Below, one piece after another: positions 51,720 to 61,941 of a DNA stretch of 64,000 bases. This stretch comes from Cellulophaga sp. L1A9. Its GTDB lineage: Bacteria; Bacteroidota; Bacteroidia; Flavobacteriales; Flavobacteriaceae. A program made the translations under genes and the position numbers. The DNA lies in the NCBI RefSeq assembly GCF_009797025.1, contig NZ_CP047027.1, positions 4,588,001 through 4,652,000 on the forward strand, given 5' to 3'. The notes beneath the pieces are model-generated. The model was not told the origin of the DNA and did no database searches. It worked only from the letters and a program-made list of their open reading frames with translations. Every line of letters starts with the position of its first letter. Within the stretch, counting starts at the first letter, position 1.

Positions 51720-52853
51720 ATGGGAAATAATATGAAAATAATACTATACATCATACAAAAAGAGTTTAAGCAAATCTTTAGAAATAAAGGGATGCTGCCT
51801 ATTATTTTTGTTTTACCCCTACTCCAATTAATCATTTTATCAAATGCTGCGACTTTCGAAATAAAGAACATCAAATTTGGAGCTATAGACCATGATCATA
51901 CGGCTACTTCCAGAGCATTAATTGAAAAATTTAATGCCTCTACTTATTTTGATGTACTGACCAATTATCCTTCTCAAGAAAAAGCGAGTGCCGCTATGCT
52001 AAAGGGAGAAGTAAATGTGATTTTAGAAATACCAAGCTATTTTCAACGTGATTTACAAACGGAAAAATACCACACTTTAGGGGTTACCATAAATGCTATT
52101 GATGGTGCTGCAGCGGGTGTAGAAAATGTGTATGTTACACAGATTATTCAAAGTTTTAATCAACATATAAAAGTTGATTTATTACAGCCCTCAGACCAAC
52201 TTATAACCACAACACGTATAGAAACTATTCCTTTATTTTGGTACAATGAAACCTTAAATTACAAAACCTTTATGGTACCTGGCATTTTAGTGCTATTGGT
52301 TACCATGATTACACTATTTCTTTCAGGAATGAATATTGTGCGCGAAAAAGAAATAGGCACCTTAGAACAGATTAATGTAACACCCATTAAGAAAAGTCAG
52401 TTTATTATAGGCAAACTCTTTCCGTTTTGGGTTATAGGAATGGGCTTACTCACTGTTGGACTTATTATTGCTAAAGGTATCTTTAATGTTCCTATGCTAG
52501 GCAGCTTACCCCTCATGTATTTATATACGGGAATTTATATTTTAGTGATATTAGGAATTGGATTGTTTATTTCAAATTTTACAGACACTCAACAACAAGC
52601 CATGTTTATCGCTTGGTTTTTTACCGTTATTTTTATATTAATGAGTGGCTTGTTTACGCCTATTGAAAGTATGCCAAAATGGGCACAGATGATGACGGCC
52701 TTTAACCCTATAAAATACTTTGTGGAAGTGATGCGGATGGTGATGCTTAAAGGATCTGGTTTTATGGATATTCTTCCACAATTATTAAAAACCGTATTGT
52801 ACGCATTTATAATGAATGGTTTGGCGGTTTGGAGTTATAAAAAATCGACATAA
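51720..52853 (+). CDS. ABC-2 type permease (YbhS/YbhR-like), second
   Basis: A 377-aa permease with the same layout as the preceding one and the matching REKEIGTLEQINVTPIKK coupling helix and FNPIKYFVEVMRMVMLKG end. The start may instead be the ATG at 51732 (four residues shorter), which gives the more usual MKIILYI opening. Last gene of the TetR export operon; it converges with the gene at 52886-54121. Confidence 0.9.
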   Translation: MGNNMKIILYIIQKEFKQIFRNKGMLPIIFVLPLLQLIILSNAATFEIKNIKFGAIDHDHTATSRALIEKFNASTYFDVLTNYPSQEKASAAMLKGEVNVILEIPSYFQRDLQTEKYHTLGVTINAIDGAAAGVENVYVTQIIQSFNQHIKVDLLQPSDQLITTTRIETIPLFWYNETLNYKTFMVPGILVLLVTMITLFLSGMNIVREKEIGTLEQINVTPIKKSQFIIGKLFPFWVIGMGLLTVGLIIAKGIFNVPMLGSLPLMYLYTGIYILVILGIGLFISNFTDTQQQAMFIAWFFTVIFILMSGLFTPIESMPKWAQMMTAFNPIKYFVEVMRMVMLKGSGFMDILPQLLKTVLYAFIMNGLAVWSYKKST

Positions 52854-52885
52854 CTTAATATATATTAAACTCTAAGATTGTTCTC

Positions 52886-54121
52886 CTAGAAAACATTCGC
52901 TTCAAATTGAATACTTACTTCCCCATTTACTAATCTATTTTCATTATCAATACCACTAAATGTACCATTTTGTATTTCGCTATTCGGTTTTAAAAAATAG
53001 GTTTTAAAATACATCTGCACTTGATCAAAAGCGATAATCCCTGTAAAATCAAAACTAAAATGCACTACGGAACCTTTATTCAAAAGTTTTAAACTATCAT
53101 TTTCAAAATACACATTCTCCGTAAGCGGAATCATCTTATAATTATTAGGCGCGATCTTAAATTTTAATTGCTCTACCCCTACGCCATCTATTAAGAAATT
53201 AAATTCATACGTACCTGTTAGACTTTCATAGATAGAAGCATAGGGACTGTGATTAGAAATTTCTAAAAATTGAGTGGGTACAATACTCTTGTTTACGATG
53301 CGCTTATTCCTTACTTCCATGGCAATATAGGGCGGAATCCTCGGATCTTTTACCCGTTCTTCCATATCCTCCTTAGAAGCACATTTTTCCCAAATTGCTT
53401 CCCCCGCTACGGTATTGGTATAATTATCAAAAGTACAGTAGGTACCAATTAAAAATTTTAAAGAAGCAAGATCATTGTGTCCTACATAATAAATTTCACT
53501 AGCTCCTTCTACCAACTTACCATCTAATAAGGTCTTAGAATTAATATGCAAAGTATCTTCACGGCGAATAATATTGCCAAAATTATAGTGAGTTTCAATA
53601 CTCCCGTCTTCCTTGGGGTACACATAGGTATGCTTCACCTTTTTCCAGTTATTAGAAATTACCGTCTCTCCTTTTAGAATTAAATTTTCTTCTCCAAAAT
53701 AATAATTTACATAGTAGTAGGTTTGGTTCGCAGTAGCATCATACAACAGATCTAGTTGCTTCTTTTCGCTTACATCGCCTAAGGTATTCTTACTTAAAAA
53801 ATGATCAATGGATTCATATCCAAGATATAATAAGACGATAGCCTTATAATACCTATTGAGTTTTATGATTGGTTTTCCTTTATGATAATCTCTCTCCTTA
53901 TCATATAAATATTTACCATTAATAAAATCGCTCCCTATTTGTTCCAGATCACTCTTAAGGTTGGGCTTCTCTGTATTGTAGTTACCGTAACCAAAAAACT
54001 GCATGGACTTAGGAAGTTCTTTTAGTTTATGATTCTCCTTAAATTTTGCATATAGATCTTCTAGTAATAGTTCAAAGTATGCTGCAGTCAGTGGTAAAGA
54101 GTCTACTTCCTGTTTTTTCAT
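52886..54121 (-). CDS. Uncharacterised 411-aa protein
   Basis: Not recognised. No signal peptide or membrane helix is evident, so it is probably cytoplasmic. The N-terminal part (about 1-150) is helical, with acidic/basic Lys-Glu patches. The C-terminal two-thirds are rich in beta strands with many Tyr/Asn and a CTFDNYTNTVAGEAIWEK segment. Normal composition for the region. Convergent with the export operon and divergent from the TonB receptor, so it may be unrelated to either. It would be worth a structure-based search. Confidence 0.7.
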   Translation of the reverse strand: MKKQEVDSLPLTAAYFELLLEDLYAKFKENHKLKELPKSMQFFGYGNYNTEKPNLKSDLEQIGSDFINGKYLYDKERDYHKGKPIIKLNRYYKAIVLLYLGYESIDHFLSKNTLGDVSEKKQLDLLYDATANQTYYYVNYYFGEENLILKGETVISNNWKKVKHTYVYPKEDGSIETHYNFGNIIRREDTLHINSKTLLDGKLVEGASEIYYVGHNDLASLKFLIGTYCTFDNYTNTVAGEAIWEKCASKEDMEERVKDPRIPPYIAMEVRNKRIVNKSIVPTQFLEISNHSPYASIYESLTGTYEFNFLIDGVGVEQLKFKIAPNNYKMIPLTENVYFENDSLKLLNKGSVVHFSFDFTGIIAFDQVQMYFKTYFLKPNSEIQNGTFSGIDNENRLVNGEVSIQFEANVF

Positions 54122-54254
54122 AAATTCCGATTTTCATTATAAAATTATTAAATAATATTTTAATAAGTATAAATAATCATAATTAATAGGTGAAGATTAA
54201 ATTTATAACACATAAAACTAACCAAAGCGTAATTATTTCAAAAAACTGAGGACT

Positions 54255-56612
54255 ATGAGAAATGTACTATTTACACTATTATTACTACCCCTATTAAGCT
54301 TGGCACAGCGCACCACCATTAGTGGTGTGGTCACAGATGGCAGGGATGCCTTACCTGGCGTCAATATTATAGAAAAAGGAACCACCAATGGGGTGACTAC
54401 CGACTTTAATGGAAATTTTCAAATTTCTGTAGCTACAGGCGCACTATTAGAATTCTCTTATATCGGTTTTAAAAATCAGGAAGTACCTACAACAGGTAAA
54501 ACTGTACTTAGTATTGCTATGGAAGAAGATGCTAAGGCCTTAGATGAGGTTGTTGTCCAAGGGTTTACAGGCGTTGTTGGTAGGGCTCGGAAACGGACAG
54601 AATCAATACAGTCTATCCCAGAATCTGTAACCGCCTTAAACAGTGAGGGCATTGAGAAAAATGGCATTAACAATGTTACCAATTTTGCGAAATTGGTACC
54701 TAACCTAAAATTAAACAGCTCACAAGCTGCAGGAATTAACTTCTTAACCATAAGAGGTATTCCTCAAATACGAAATGCAGATGCGCCTGTGGCTTTTGTT
54801 ATAGATGGTGTTACCATTCCAGATCCAAGTTTATTAAATCAAGAATTGTTTGATTTGGCTTTGATAGAAGTAGTGAAAGGTCCTCAAGGGGCACTTTATG
54901 GTAAAAATGCCATTGGAGGAGCTATTAACATTTACTCTAAAGAACCTGTAAATACGAACAAAAACAATTTAACCTTAGGCTATGGAAATGCAAATGCTTT
55001 ATTAACGCAATTTGTTTCTTCAGGTGCTATTAAAAAAGATAAAGTATTCTACCGCTTATCTACGCAGTTTAAAAACTTCGACGGTTTATTAACGAATGAA
55101 TATACTAATGAAAAAGTAGATTTCTCTAGAGAATTCAATGTTCGAGGTCAGATTATCGCTAGAATTGCAGACAATTTCAAAGCCAGTGCTACACTACAAT
55201 TTATTGATGTAAGTGGCGGCGCCGCATACTACTCCGTAAATCCTACGGGAAATATCTTTGTAGATGGCGCTCCTGGAGGAACACTTTCTCCAAACCCAGA
55301 AGACGGCAATAATGTTATCAACCATGATGAACCTGGAAAATCGGATATCAACAATGCCTTTGGAAGCCTTTCTTTAGAATATACTCCTGGCAAAGTTAAA
55401 ATGCAAAGTATTACTTCCTACAACTATGTTGATCGTTCTTTGAGTGGCGATTTAGACTTTATTCCTTTTGATGATTTTACACAAGGAGAAACCGCTGAAA
55501 CCAGAACATTTAATCAAGAACTACGCTTTAATAATGTCGCTTCTGAGGGAAAAATTAATTGGAGTGCTGGTGGTTTTTATCAAGATATAGAAAAGCCTTT
55601 CTTTCAAGATGGCTTGAGTCGTGATTTTGATTTAAATGAATTGTTTTATGGTGTAGCTGCAGATGTTATCAACACAACAAAAACCTATGCCCTATTTGGT
55701 TTTATAGATTATAAGTTAACGGACAAACTTACGGCTTCGGCAGGTTTCCGATACGATAATGATACTTTCAAACAAGAAGATCATTTATCTGGGGATACTT
55801 TTGAGCGCTCTAATAATATAGTACAACCTAAGGCTTCTATATCGTATCAAGCTACCGAGAATGTTTTGGTCTATACTAATTACGGAAGAGGATACCGAAC
55901 AGGTGGATTTAATCCTGCAGTGACCGATCGTTTTAACAGAGATTATGAAGATGAATTGACGGATAATTTTGAACTAGGTTTCAAATCTTCTATGTGGAAC
56001 AACCGATTTATTTTAAATGGCTCTGCTTTTTACACAGATTTCTCTAACCAACAGCAGTATATATTTGACCTAGACACCTTTTTTCCTGGAAACTACAATT
56101 ATGATAAGAGTAGAATTATTGGTTTTGAATTTGATGCAAAACTTAGATTGTCTAAGTTCTTAGATTTATTAGCTAATTATGGTTTTGTTGATTCTGAAAT
56201 TACAGAAGGTGGTACTACAGGTGGTGTTGATGGTACCGCAACAGATCTTAATGCCTTTAATGGTAAAAAGACTCCTTTTGTTCCCCAAAATAACTTCAAT
56301 ATAGGTTTAGAATCTAGTTTTGCTTTGACCGAAAAAATAAATTTTGACGGCACTATTAACCTAAATAGCACAGGAAAAACTTATTGGGATGAAAATAACT
56401 CAGATGCATTTACAACAAATGCCTACCAATTGCTAGATGCACGTGCTTCTATTTCTTTTGACAACTTAAAATTTACCATCTGGGGAAATAACATATTAGA
56501 TAAACAATACTATACAGAGTATGTTCCAGGATCAACATTTGGTGGTTTTGATGACTTTGGATGGAGAGGCAGACCGGCAACATACGGTGCTTCAGTTTCA
56601 ATCAATTTCTAA
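54255..56612 (+). CDS. TonB-dependent outer-membrane receptor
   Basis: A 785-aa receptor for uptake of a scarce or bulky compound. Signal peptide (to SLAQ, about 18), carboxypeptidase-like regulatory domain (about 20-95: TISGVVTDGRDALPGVNI and FSYIGFKNQ), TonB plug (about 110-225, with the IRGIPQIRNADAPVAFVIDG segment), then a 22-strand barrel ending in the SINF terminal Phe. There is no SusD partner, so it is not a standard polysaccharide SusCD pair. It leads into a catabolic gene set 67 bp downstream, so the substrate is probably handled by the permeases and enzymes there. Confidence 0.92.
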   Translation: MRNVLFTLLLLPLLSLAQRTTISGVVTDGRDALPGVNIIEKGTTNGVTTDFNGNFQISVATGALLEFSYIGFKNQEVPTTGKTVLSIAMEEDAKALDEVVVQGFTGVVGRARKRTESIQSIPESVTALNSEGIEKNGINNVTNFAKLVPNLKLNSSQAAGINFLTIRGIPQIRNADAPVAFVIDGVTIPDPSLLNQELFDLALIEVVKGPQGALYGKNAIGGAINIYSKEPVNTNKNNLTLGYGNANALLTQFVSSGAIKKDKVFYRLSTQFKNFDGLLTNEYTNEKVDFSREFNVRGQIIARIADNFKASATLQFIDVSGGAAYYSVNPTGNIFVDGAPGGTLSPNPEDGNNVINHDEPGKSDINNAFGSLSLEYTPGKVKMQSITSYNYVDRSLSGDLDFIPFDDFTQGETAETRTFNQELRFNNVASEGKINWSAGGFYQDIEKPFFQDGLSRDFDLNELFYGVAADVINTTKTYALFGFIDYKLTDKLTASAGFRYDNDTFKQEDHLSGDTFERSNNIVQPKASISYQATENVLVYTNYGRGYRTGGFNPAVTDRFNRDYEDELTDNFELGFKSSMWNNRFILNGSAFYTDFSNQQQYIFDLDTFFPGNYNYDKSRIIGFEFDAKLRLSKFLDLLANYGFVDSEITEGGTTGGVDGTATDLNAFNGKKTPFVPQNNFNIGLESSFALTEKINFDGTINLNSTGKTYWDENNSDAFTTNAYQLLDARASISFDNLKFTIWGNNILDKQYYTEYVPGSTFGGFDDFGWRGRPATYGASVSINF

Positions 56613-56679
56613 TATTTTTTTAGTAAAAAGAAGATACCCTTAAAAATATTACTCCTTACGTTTATATAACACAAATACT

Positions 56680-57735
56680 ATGAGCACTAATACGAATTTA
56701 GACTGCACCTTGGTTGCCAAGGTAATAATACAAGATATGTTTAAGGTAAAAGCAGGGGAATCTGTTGCCATTACGGCCGATTCTGGTTCTGATCCACAAC
56801 TTATGCAAGCCTTTGCAGACGCTGCTTCTGAAATTGGCGGATTGCCACTACTGATCTGGACGCCAAAAGCAAAAGAAGACGGACAAGCAGGAGTCAAAGA
56901 TTGGCCAGCAGCTGCATTGACTGCCACTTTGAGTAATGTAGATGTTTGGTTAGAATGTAATTCTACCGTTCTTTTATATTCTGATATTTGGGAAAATGCT
57001 TTTAAAAATAATAAAAAATTACGTTATTTAATCATTGCTGATTCTAGCGTACAATCCTTAAAAAGAACATTTACAGGGTACAGCGTACCTGATTTAGGTA
57101 AAATGCTCAACAAGGTAAAAGATATGATTCTTGATTGCAAAACCATACGTATAACTAGTGCCAACGGTACGGATGTATCGTATGATATTAATCTAGATTA
57201 TTCCTTTGATATTGATGATGGTGATTTTTCAATGCCTAAATTTGGGACTGCTCCCGGATATGTAAATATCGTACCCAAAATAGGAAGTATGAACGGGACC
57301 ATTGTTTTTGATTTATTACAACATACCGATATCTATGGAAATGATAATAGCGTAGCATTTACAATGAAAGACAGTACTATCGTCGATGTAAAAGGCACAG
57401 AAAAAGAAGCTGAAAAATTTAAAAAATATTTAGCTTCTTTCGATGACCCCAACATGTATAAAATATCTCATAATATGTTTGGGATTAACCCTAGTGTACG
57501 AAAAATGTGTGGAGAAATTGTTGAAGACGAGCGTGTGTGGGGTGGTGTAGATTTTGGCTTCGGTCATACAAGTCCTATGGATATGCCACCACTAGGGCAA
57601 GTTGCTAAATCTCATTTTGATGGGATTGTGAATAAAGTAAGTATTTACCTAGATGATATACAAATAGTAGAAGATGGTGTGTACACACACCCTACCCTGA
57701 AGCCCTTGGCTGAAAAACTAATAGGAACGTATTAA
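56680..57735 (+). CDS. M29/NicX-like metalloenzyme (aminopeptidase or N-heterocycle dioxygenase)
   Basis: A 351-aa protein of the M29 leucyl-aminopeptidase-like fold, which also includes 2,5-dihydroxypyridine 5,6-dioxygenase (NicX, about 350 aa). Candidate metal ligands are His264 (KISHNMFGIN), His312 and Asp314 (SHFD). M29 peptidases normally have Glu where His264 falls, and NicX-type enzymes use two His and one Asp, so this one fits the dioxygenase pattern better. His296 (FGHTSP) is also close by. Its stop overlaps the NCS1 permease start by 1 bp. Enzyme type is inference from residue pattern. Confidence 0.75.
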   Translation: MSTNTNLDCTLVAKVIIQDMFKVKAGESVAITADSGSDPQLMQAFADAASEIGGLPLLIWTPKAKEDGQAGVKDWPAAALTATLSNVDVWLECNSTVLLYSDIWENAFKNNKKLRYLIIADSSVQSLKRTFTGYSVPDLGKMLNKVKDMILDCKTIRITSANGTDVSYDINLDYSFDIDDGDFSMPKFGTAPGYVNIVPKIGSMNGTIVFDLLQHTDIYGNDNSVAFTMKDSTIVDVKGTEKEAEKFKKYLASFDDPNMYKISHNMFGINPSVRKMCGEIVEDERVWGGVDFGFGHTSPMDMPPLGQVAKSHFDGIVNKVSIYLDDIQIVEDGVYTHPTLKPLAEKLIGTY

Positions 57736-59003
57736 TGCTAGATAAAGAAGCACCGATTATCGATGATTATTCAAGAACTAAAGTTCCTGAAGATAAAACA
57801 GTCAACGGCATTCGTATTGCTTCTATTATCGTAGGTATTGGCGTAACATTACCCGTTTTTTTTGTTGGTTCAGAAGTAACTCAGGCCCTAGGGTTAGAAA
57901 AAGCCTTTTGGGTCTTTATGGGCGTTTGCCTCGTGCTAAGTATTCTTTGCACGGTGACCGCTATTATTGGGAACAGAACCCGTTTATCTACCTATATGCT
58001 CCTTCATTTTTCCTTTGGAAAAAAAGGAGCTTTACTCATCAACTTGCTCGTTGCCATTACACTCTTAGGTTGGTATGCGGTGACCGTAGAAATATTCGGA
58101 CAAGCATTAACAGATGCATTTGCGCAACTTTTCAATGTATCTTTTCCTGTTTGGATCGGTATCATATTGGGTAGTATCTTAATGACCTTAACCTCCATTT
58201 ATGGGTTTCGGATTATTGAACGTTTCTCATCTGTCGCAGTACCTTTAATGCTTTTGTTTGTAGTTTATGTACTTTATATCACTACTTCCCAGAATAGCAT
58301 GAACACACTTTTGCAAATTTCCGGAAATGCCTCTATGACAACCACGCAAGCCATTTCAGCAGTAGTGGGTATGGTTATTTTAACGCCTGTATTAATGCCA
58401 GATTATTCCCGATTTGCTAAAACAGATAAGGATAGTTTAATTTCAATTTTGGGGCTGACTATCGGGTTCCCCTTAGTACTCTTAGCAGGTGGAATACCGA
58501 GCCTTATTACAGGAGAAATTGATATCATGAAAATTATGATAGGCCTAAGCTTGACGATTCCAGCCTTGTGTATCCTCATATTTTCAACTTGGACCACGAA
58601 CACCGCAAATTTATACTCTACCCAACTTACCTTATCTACGGTATTCACTAAAACAAAAGATGCTAAATTGGGTATCGTAGCAAGTTGCATTGGAACCCTA
58701 TTGGCTCTTTTTGGTGTTGCCACTCATTTTATTGATTTTCTAAATATTTCTAGCATATTCATCCCTCCTGTTTCTGCTATTTTTATTGCTGACTTTTTCT
58801 TTGTAAAAAAGCAACAGTATGAGTTAGCACGTTTTAACGAATTACCCCAGTTGGATACTTCTGCATTAGTTAGTTGGATCGTAGCTTGTATTGTAGCCTA
58901 CTTAGGGGCTTTTGATTATATTACCTTAACCTCTATATCATTTTTCGACTCTTTTATTGTCGCCTTTACCTTATATCTAATTTTAAAGAAAATACGTAAC
59001 TAA
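57735..59003 (+). CDS. NCS1-family permease (cytosine permease type), first
   Basis: A 422-aa inner-membrane transporter with about 12 helices and CodB-like features: TVNGIRIASIIVGIGVTLP at helix 1, IGNRTRLSTYMLLHFSFG and VILTPVLMPDYSRFA. NCS1 members import nucleobases, hydantoins, pyridoxine and related N-heterocycles with Na+ or H+. The start is in a 1-bp overlap with the NicX-like gene, and its stop abuts the pepD start, so the three are translated together. Confidence 0.9.
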   Translation: MLDKEAPIIDDYSRTKVPEDKTVNGIRIASIIVGIGVTLPVFFVGSEVTQALGLEKAFWVFMGVCLVLSILCTVTAIIGNRTRLSTYMLLHFSFGKKGALLINLLVAITLLGWYAVTVEIFGQALTDAFAQLFNVSFPVWIGIILGSILMTLTSIYGFRIIERFSSVAVPLMLLFVVYVLYITTSQNSMNTLLQISGNASMTTTQAISAVVGMVILTPVLMPDYSRFAKTDKDSLISILGLTIGFPLVLLAGGIPSLITGEIDIMKIMIGLSLTIPALCILIFSTWTTNTANLYSTQLTLSTVFTKTKDAKLGIVASCIGTLLALFGVATHFIDFLNISSIFIPPVSAIFIADFFFVKKQQYELARFNELPQLDTSALVSWIVACIVAYLGAFDYITLTSISFFDSFIVAFTLYLILKKIRN

Positions 59004-60449
59004 ATGTCTATTACTAATTTAGAACCTAAAGCTATTTGGCAGCATTTTGAAGCTATAAATGCCATACCAAGAGCATCTACCAAGGAAGAGGAAATCACTC
59101 AATTTATGATTGCCTTCGGCACCTCTCTAAACCTAGAGACCTCTGTTGATGCTATTGGAAATGTCATCATCCGAAAACCAGGTACTCCCGGTAAGGAAGA
59201 TCACAGAACTATCGTACTTCAAGGACATACGGATATGGTGCATCAAAAAGAACCAAATTCAAATTTCAACTTTGACACGCAAGGGATTAAAATGTTTGTT
59301 TATGGAGATTGGGTCAAAGCAAAAGAAACCACATTAGGTGCTGATAACGGAATTGGCGTTGCAGCAATTATGGCAGTATTGTCTTCTAAAGACTTAGAAC
59401 ACCCTCCTATTGAAGCTTTGTTTACAGTAGATGAAGAAATGGGTATGACTGGTGCTATGGCTTTGACTAAAGAGCAACTAAAAGGAACCATGCTATTGAA
59501 TTTGGATTCAGAAGAAGATGATATTATTACCATTGGCTGTGCAGGTGGTGTTGATGTACTTATAGATGGCACCTACGCTTTAGAACTTTTAGATGCCAAG
59601 AATTATAGTTTATTTGAAATTAAGCTTAGTGGATTGGCAGGAGGTCACTCTGGTGTAGAAATTCACCTAAACCAAGCAAATGCAATTATTGTATTGGCGG
59701 AGTGCTTAGACCAGTTGGCCTTAAAAACAGGGTGTAGCATTCATAGTATAAATGTTGGTACATTAACCAATGTAATTCCTAGAAACGGGTGGGCCATAGT
59801 GGCCGTTGAAAAAGATAAATGTGAAGTGTTTTCGCAAACGTTTACAGACATTTCAACGCAGCTTAAAGAGAAATATAGCGCTACAGACCCAGGTCTAAAA
59901 TTGGAGTATATAAAAACAAAAAATACTACAGGTGTTTTAGACACTAAAACTCAAAATCAGCTCCTAAAGGCTATATTGACTATCCCGAATGGCGTATACT
60001 CCATGACTAAAGGTATTGCCGACTTGGTACAAACGTCTAACAATATTGCTATTTTACATCTTGGAGACAGCAAGTTTCATGCAGCCTGTCATACCCGAAG
60101 TTCTGTTGATCAAGAGCGGAATGAACTCGCTAATAAAATAAAAGAGTGCTTTGCTTTTGCAGAGGTTACCGAAGTTGGTCCCTATCCAGGTTGGGAGCCT
60201 AATCCTGAAAGTGAATTGTTACATCTTACCAAAAAATGTTATACCGAACTTAATGGAGCCTTGCCACTTGTAAAATCTATCCATGCCGGATTAGAGTGTG
60301 GTATATTATCAGGTACTTTCCCTACGATGCAAATGGTTTCATTTGGTCCAAATATCCTTGGAGCTCATTCGCCAGAAGAACGTTTACAAATAAGTTCTAC
60401 TCAGAAATTCTGGAAACTATTGACCACACTTCTTAAGCAACTAGAATAA
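59004..60449 (+). CDS. pepD: Aminoacyl-histidine dipeptidase (PepD, M20)
   Basis: A 481-aa di-zinc M20 peptidase that hydrolyses dipeptides such as Xaa-His (carnosine-like substrates). Metal ligands are visible: His75 (QGHTDMVHQ) with catalytic Asp77, Asp114 (GADNGIGVA) and Glu144-Glu145 (DEEMGMTG). The lid domain has GLAGGHSGVEIHL. It abuts the first NCS1 gene and precedes the second by 6 bp, which is unusual company for pepD and points to a specialised substrate. The natural substrate is unknown. Confidence 0.93.
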   Translation: MSITNLEPKAIWQHFEAINAIPRASTKEEEITQFMIAFGTSLNLETSVDAIGNVIIRKPGTPGKEDHRTIVLQGHTDMVHQKEPNSNFNFDTQGIKMFVYGDWVKAKETTLGADNGIGVAAIMAVLSSKDLEHPPIEALFTVDEEMGMTGAMALTKEQLKGTMLLNLDSEEDDIITIGCAGGVDVLIDGTYALELLDAKNYSLFEIKLSGLAGGHSGVEIHLNQANAIIVLAECLDQLALKTGCSIHSINVGTLTNVIPRNGWAIVAVEKDKCEVFSQTFTDISTQLKEKYSATDPGLKLEYIKTKNTTGVLDTKTQNQLLKAILTIPNGVYSMTKGIADLVQTSNNIAILHLGDSKFHAACHTRSSVDQERNELANKIKECFAFAEVTEVGPYPGWEPNPESELLHLTKKCYTELNGALPLVKSIHAGLECGILSGTFPTMQMVSFGPNILGAHSPEERLQISSTQKFWKLLTTLLKQLE

Positions 60450-60455
60450 CCAATT

Positions 60456-61727
60456 ATGGCCGAAGACAACCAATACGCAAATACAAAAGTACAGCCTAAA
60501 GATTTTACTTCTGGCTGGCTTATCGCCATTATAATAGCTGGGACAGGCCTGACTCTTCCTATATTATTTTTGGGTTCTGAAGTGGCTTTAGGTGTTGGTT
60601 TCAAAGATGCTTTGTGGGCTTTTGGTATCAGTACCGTTGTATTAACGTTGATGTGTTTAGCAACAGCTAAAATTGGGAATAGATCTAGGCTTTCTACGTA
60701 TATGATCCTTCATTTTAGTTTTGGCAGGCAGGGCGCCAAAATCATGAATTTTATTTTCGGAATTACACTTTTAGGATGGTTTTCAGTAGCCCTAGAATTA
60801 CTATCTGTTGCTGTAGTAGATACGGCGCTTGACACCTTTGCAGTAGCGCTTCCACAATGGCCCATCATCATCATTATGGGAGCCATGATCACCGGTACTA
60901 CACTCTATGGAATTAAAAGTTTAGAGCGTTTGGCAAATTTTGCGGTACCCGTGCTTACCCTTTTTTTATGCTATGTTATTTATGTTTCATTTGACGAAGG
61001 GATGTCACTTACAGCGGTAATAAATTTTGTTCCTGATAATCCTACAATGACCTTATTTGAAGCCACTTCTATACTGGTGGGCTCTTCCATTCTTTTTCCT
61101 GTGATGATGGCAGACTTCTCACGATTTATCTATAATGATAAGCAGAGTATGATTGCAGTATTAGGGATTACTATTGGCTTTCCTGTTGCACTTTTATTTA
61201 GTGCTATTCCTTCGATACAAACAGGGGAAGTAGATATTATTAAAGTAATGCAGGAATTAGGTTTGGTCATTCCAGCCTTCGTTTTATTATTGATATCTAC
61301 TTGGGTAGGTAATGCGAGTAATTTATATTCCACAGTATTGACATTTTCCACTATAAAAACGGAATGGGCTTTTAAAAAAATAGTCCTGATCGCAAGTGTT
61401 TTTGGGATTCTATTCGCATTATTGGGATTCTCCGAATACTTATTTGATTTTTTAAATTTTCTGGGTGTTTTAGCGCCATCCATTTCCGCTATTTACATCA
61501 TCAATTTTTATTGGGTAAAAAAACAACGCTATGAATTGGATGAAATTCCAGAATGGCAACCTAAGGCCTTAATCAGTTGGGTGCTTAGTTCTATTATCAC
61601 CCTATTTACGTATTTGGAAATTTTTCAACTCACACACGCTTATTTTATAGATTCCTTTATACTTGGTGGATTATTATATGGTGTATTGAATTGGAAAGCT
61701 ATATTCAACTCTAGGGCAACAGACTAA
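60456..61727 (+). CDS. NCS1-family permease, second
   Basis: A 423-aa paralogue of the first NCS1 permease: the same IGNRSRLSTYMILHFSFG and a matching C-terminal KKQRYEL segment. Starts 6 bp after pepD. Two copies of one transporter type within a single operon suggest two related substrates, or uptake of a product and its precursor, since a single one would normally suffice. Confidence 0.9.
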   Translation: MAEDNQYANTKVQPKDFTSGWLIAIIIAGTGLTLPILFLGSEVALGVGFKDALWAFGISTVVLTLMCLATAKIGNRSRLSTYMILHFSFGRQGAKIMNFIFGITLLGWFSVALELLSVAVVDTALDTFAVALPQWPIIIIMGAMITGTTLYGIKSLERLANFAVPVLTLFLCYVIYVSFDEGMSLTAVINFVPDNPTMTLFEATSILVGSSILFPVMMADFSRFIYNDKQSMIAVLGITIGFPVALLFSAIPSIQTGEVDIIKVMQELGLVIPAFVLLLISTWVGNASNLYSTVLTFSTIKTEWAFKKIVLIASVFGILFALLGFSEYLFDFLNFLGVLAPSISAIYIINFYWVKKQRYELDEIPEWQPKALISWVLSSIITLFTYLEIFQLTHAYFIDSFILGGLLYGVLNWKAIFNSRATD

Positions 61728-61941
61728 TTACTTGCGTAACAATATTAGTTGACTCCTGTTTATTTACCACTTAAGGCGTTGATTATTTCTTAAAAGACGT
61801 ACAGTAATTCGCTTTTCTAAAACAAAAAGAACGCTCATCGTTCCCTGCCATTACGTAAGAAATCAATACCTTCGTTTACACAAAAGGTGCAGACAATTTA
61901 GTCTTAACACCATCCTTCACACCTTATAAATATAGATACTT

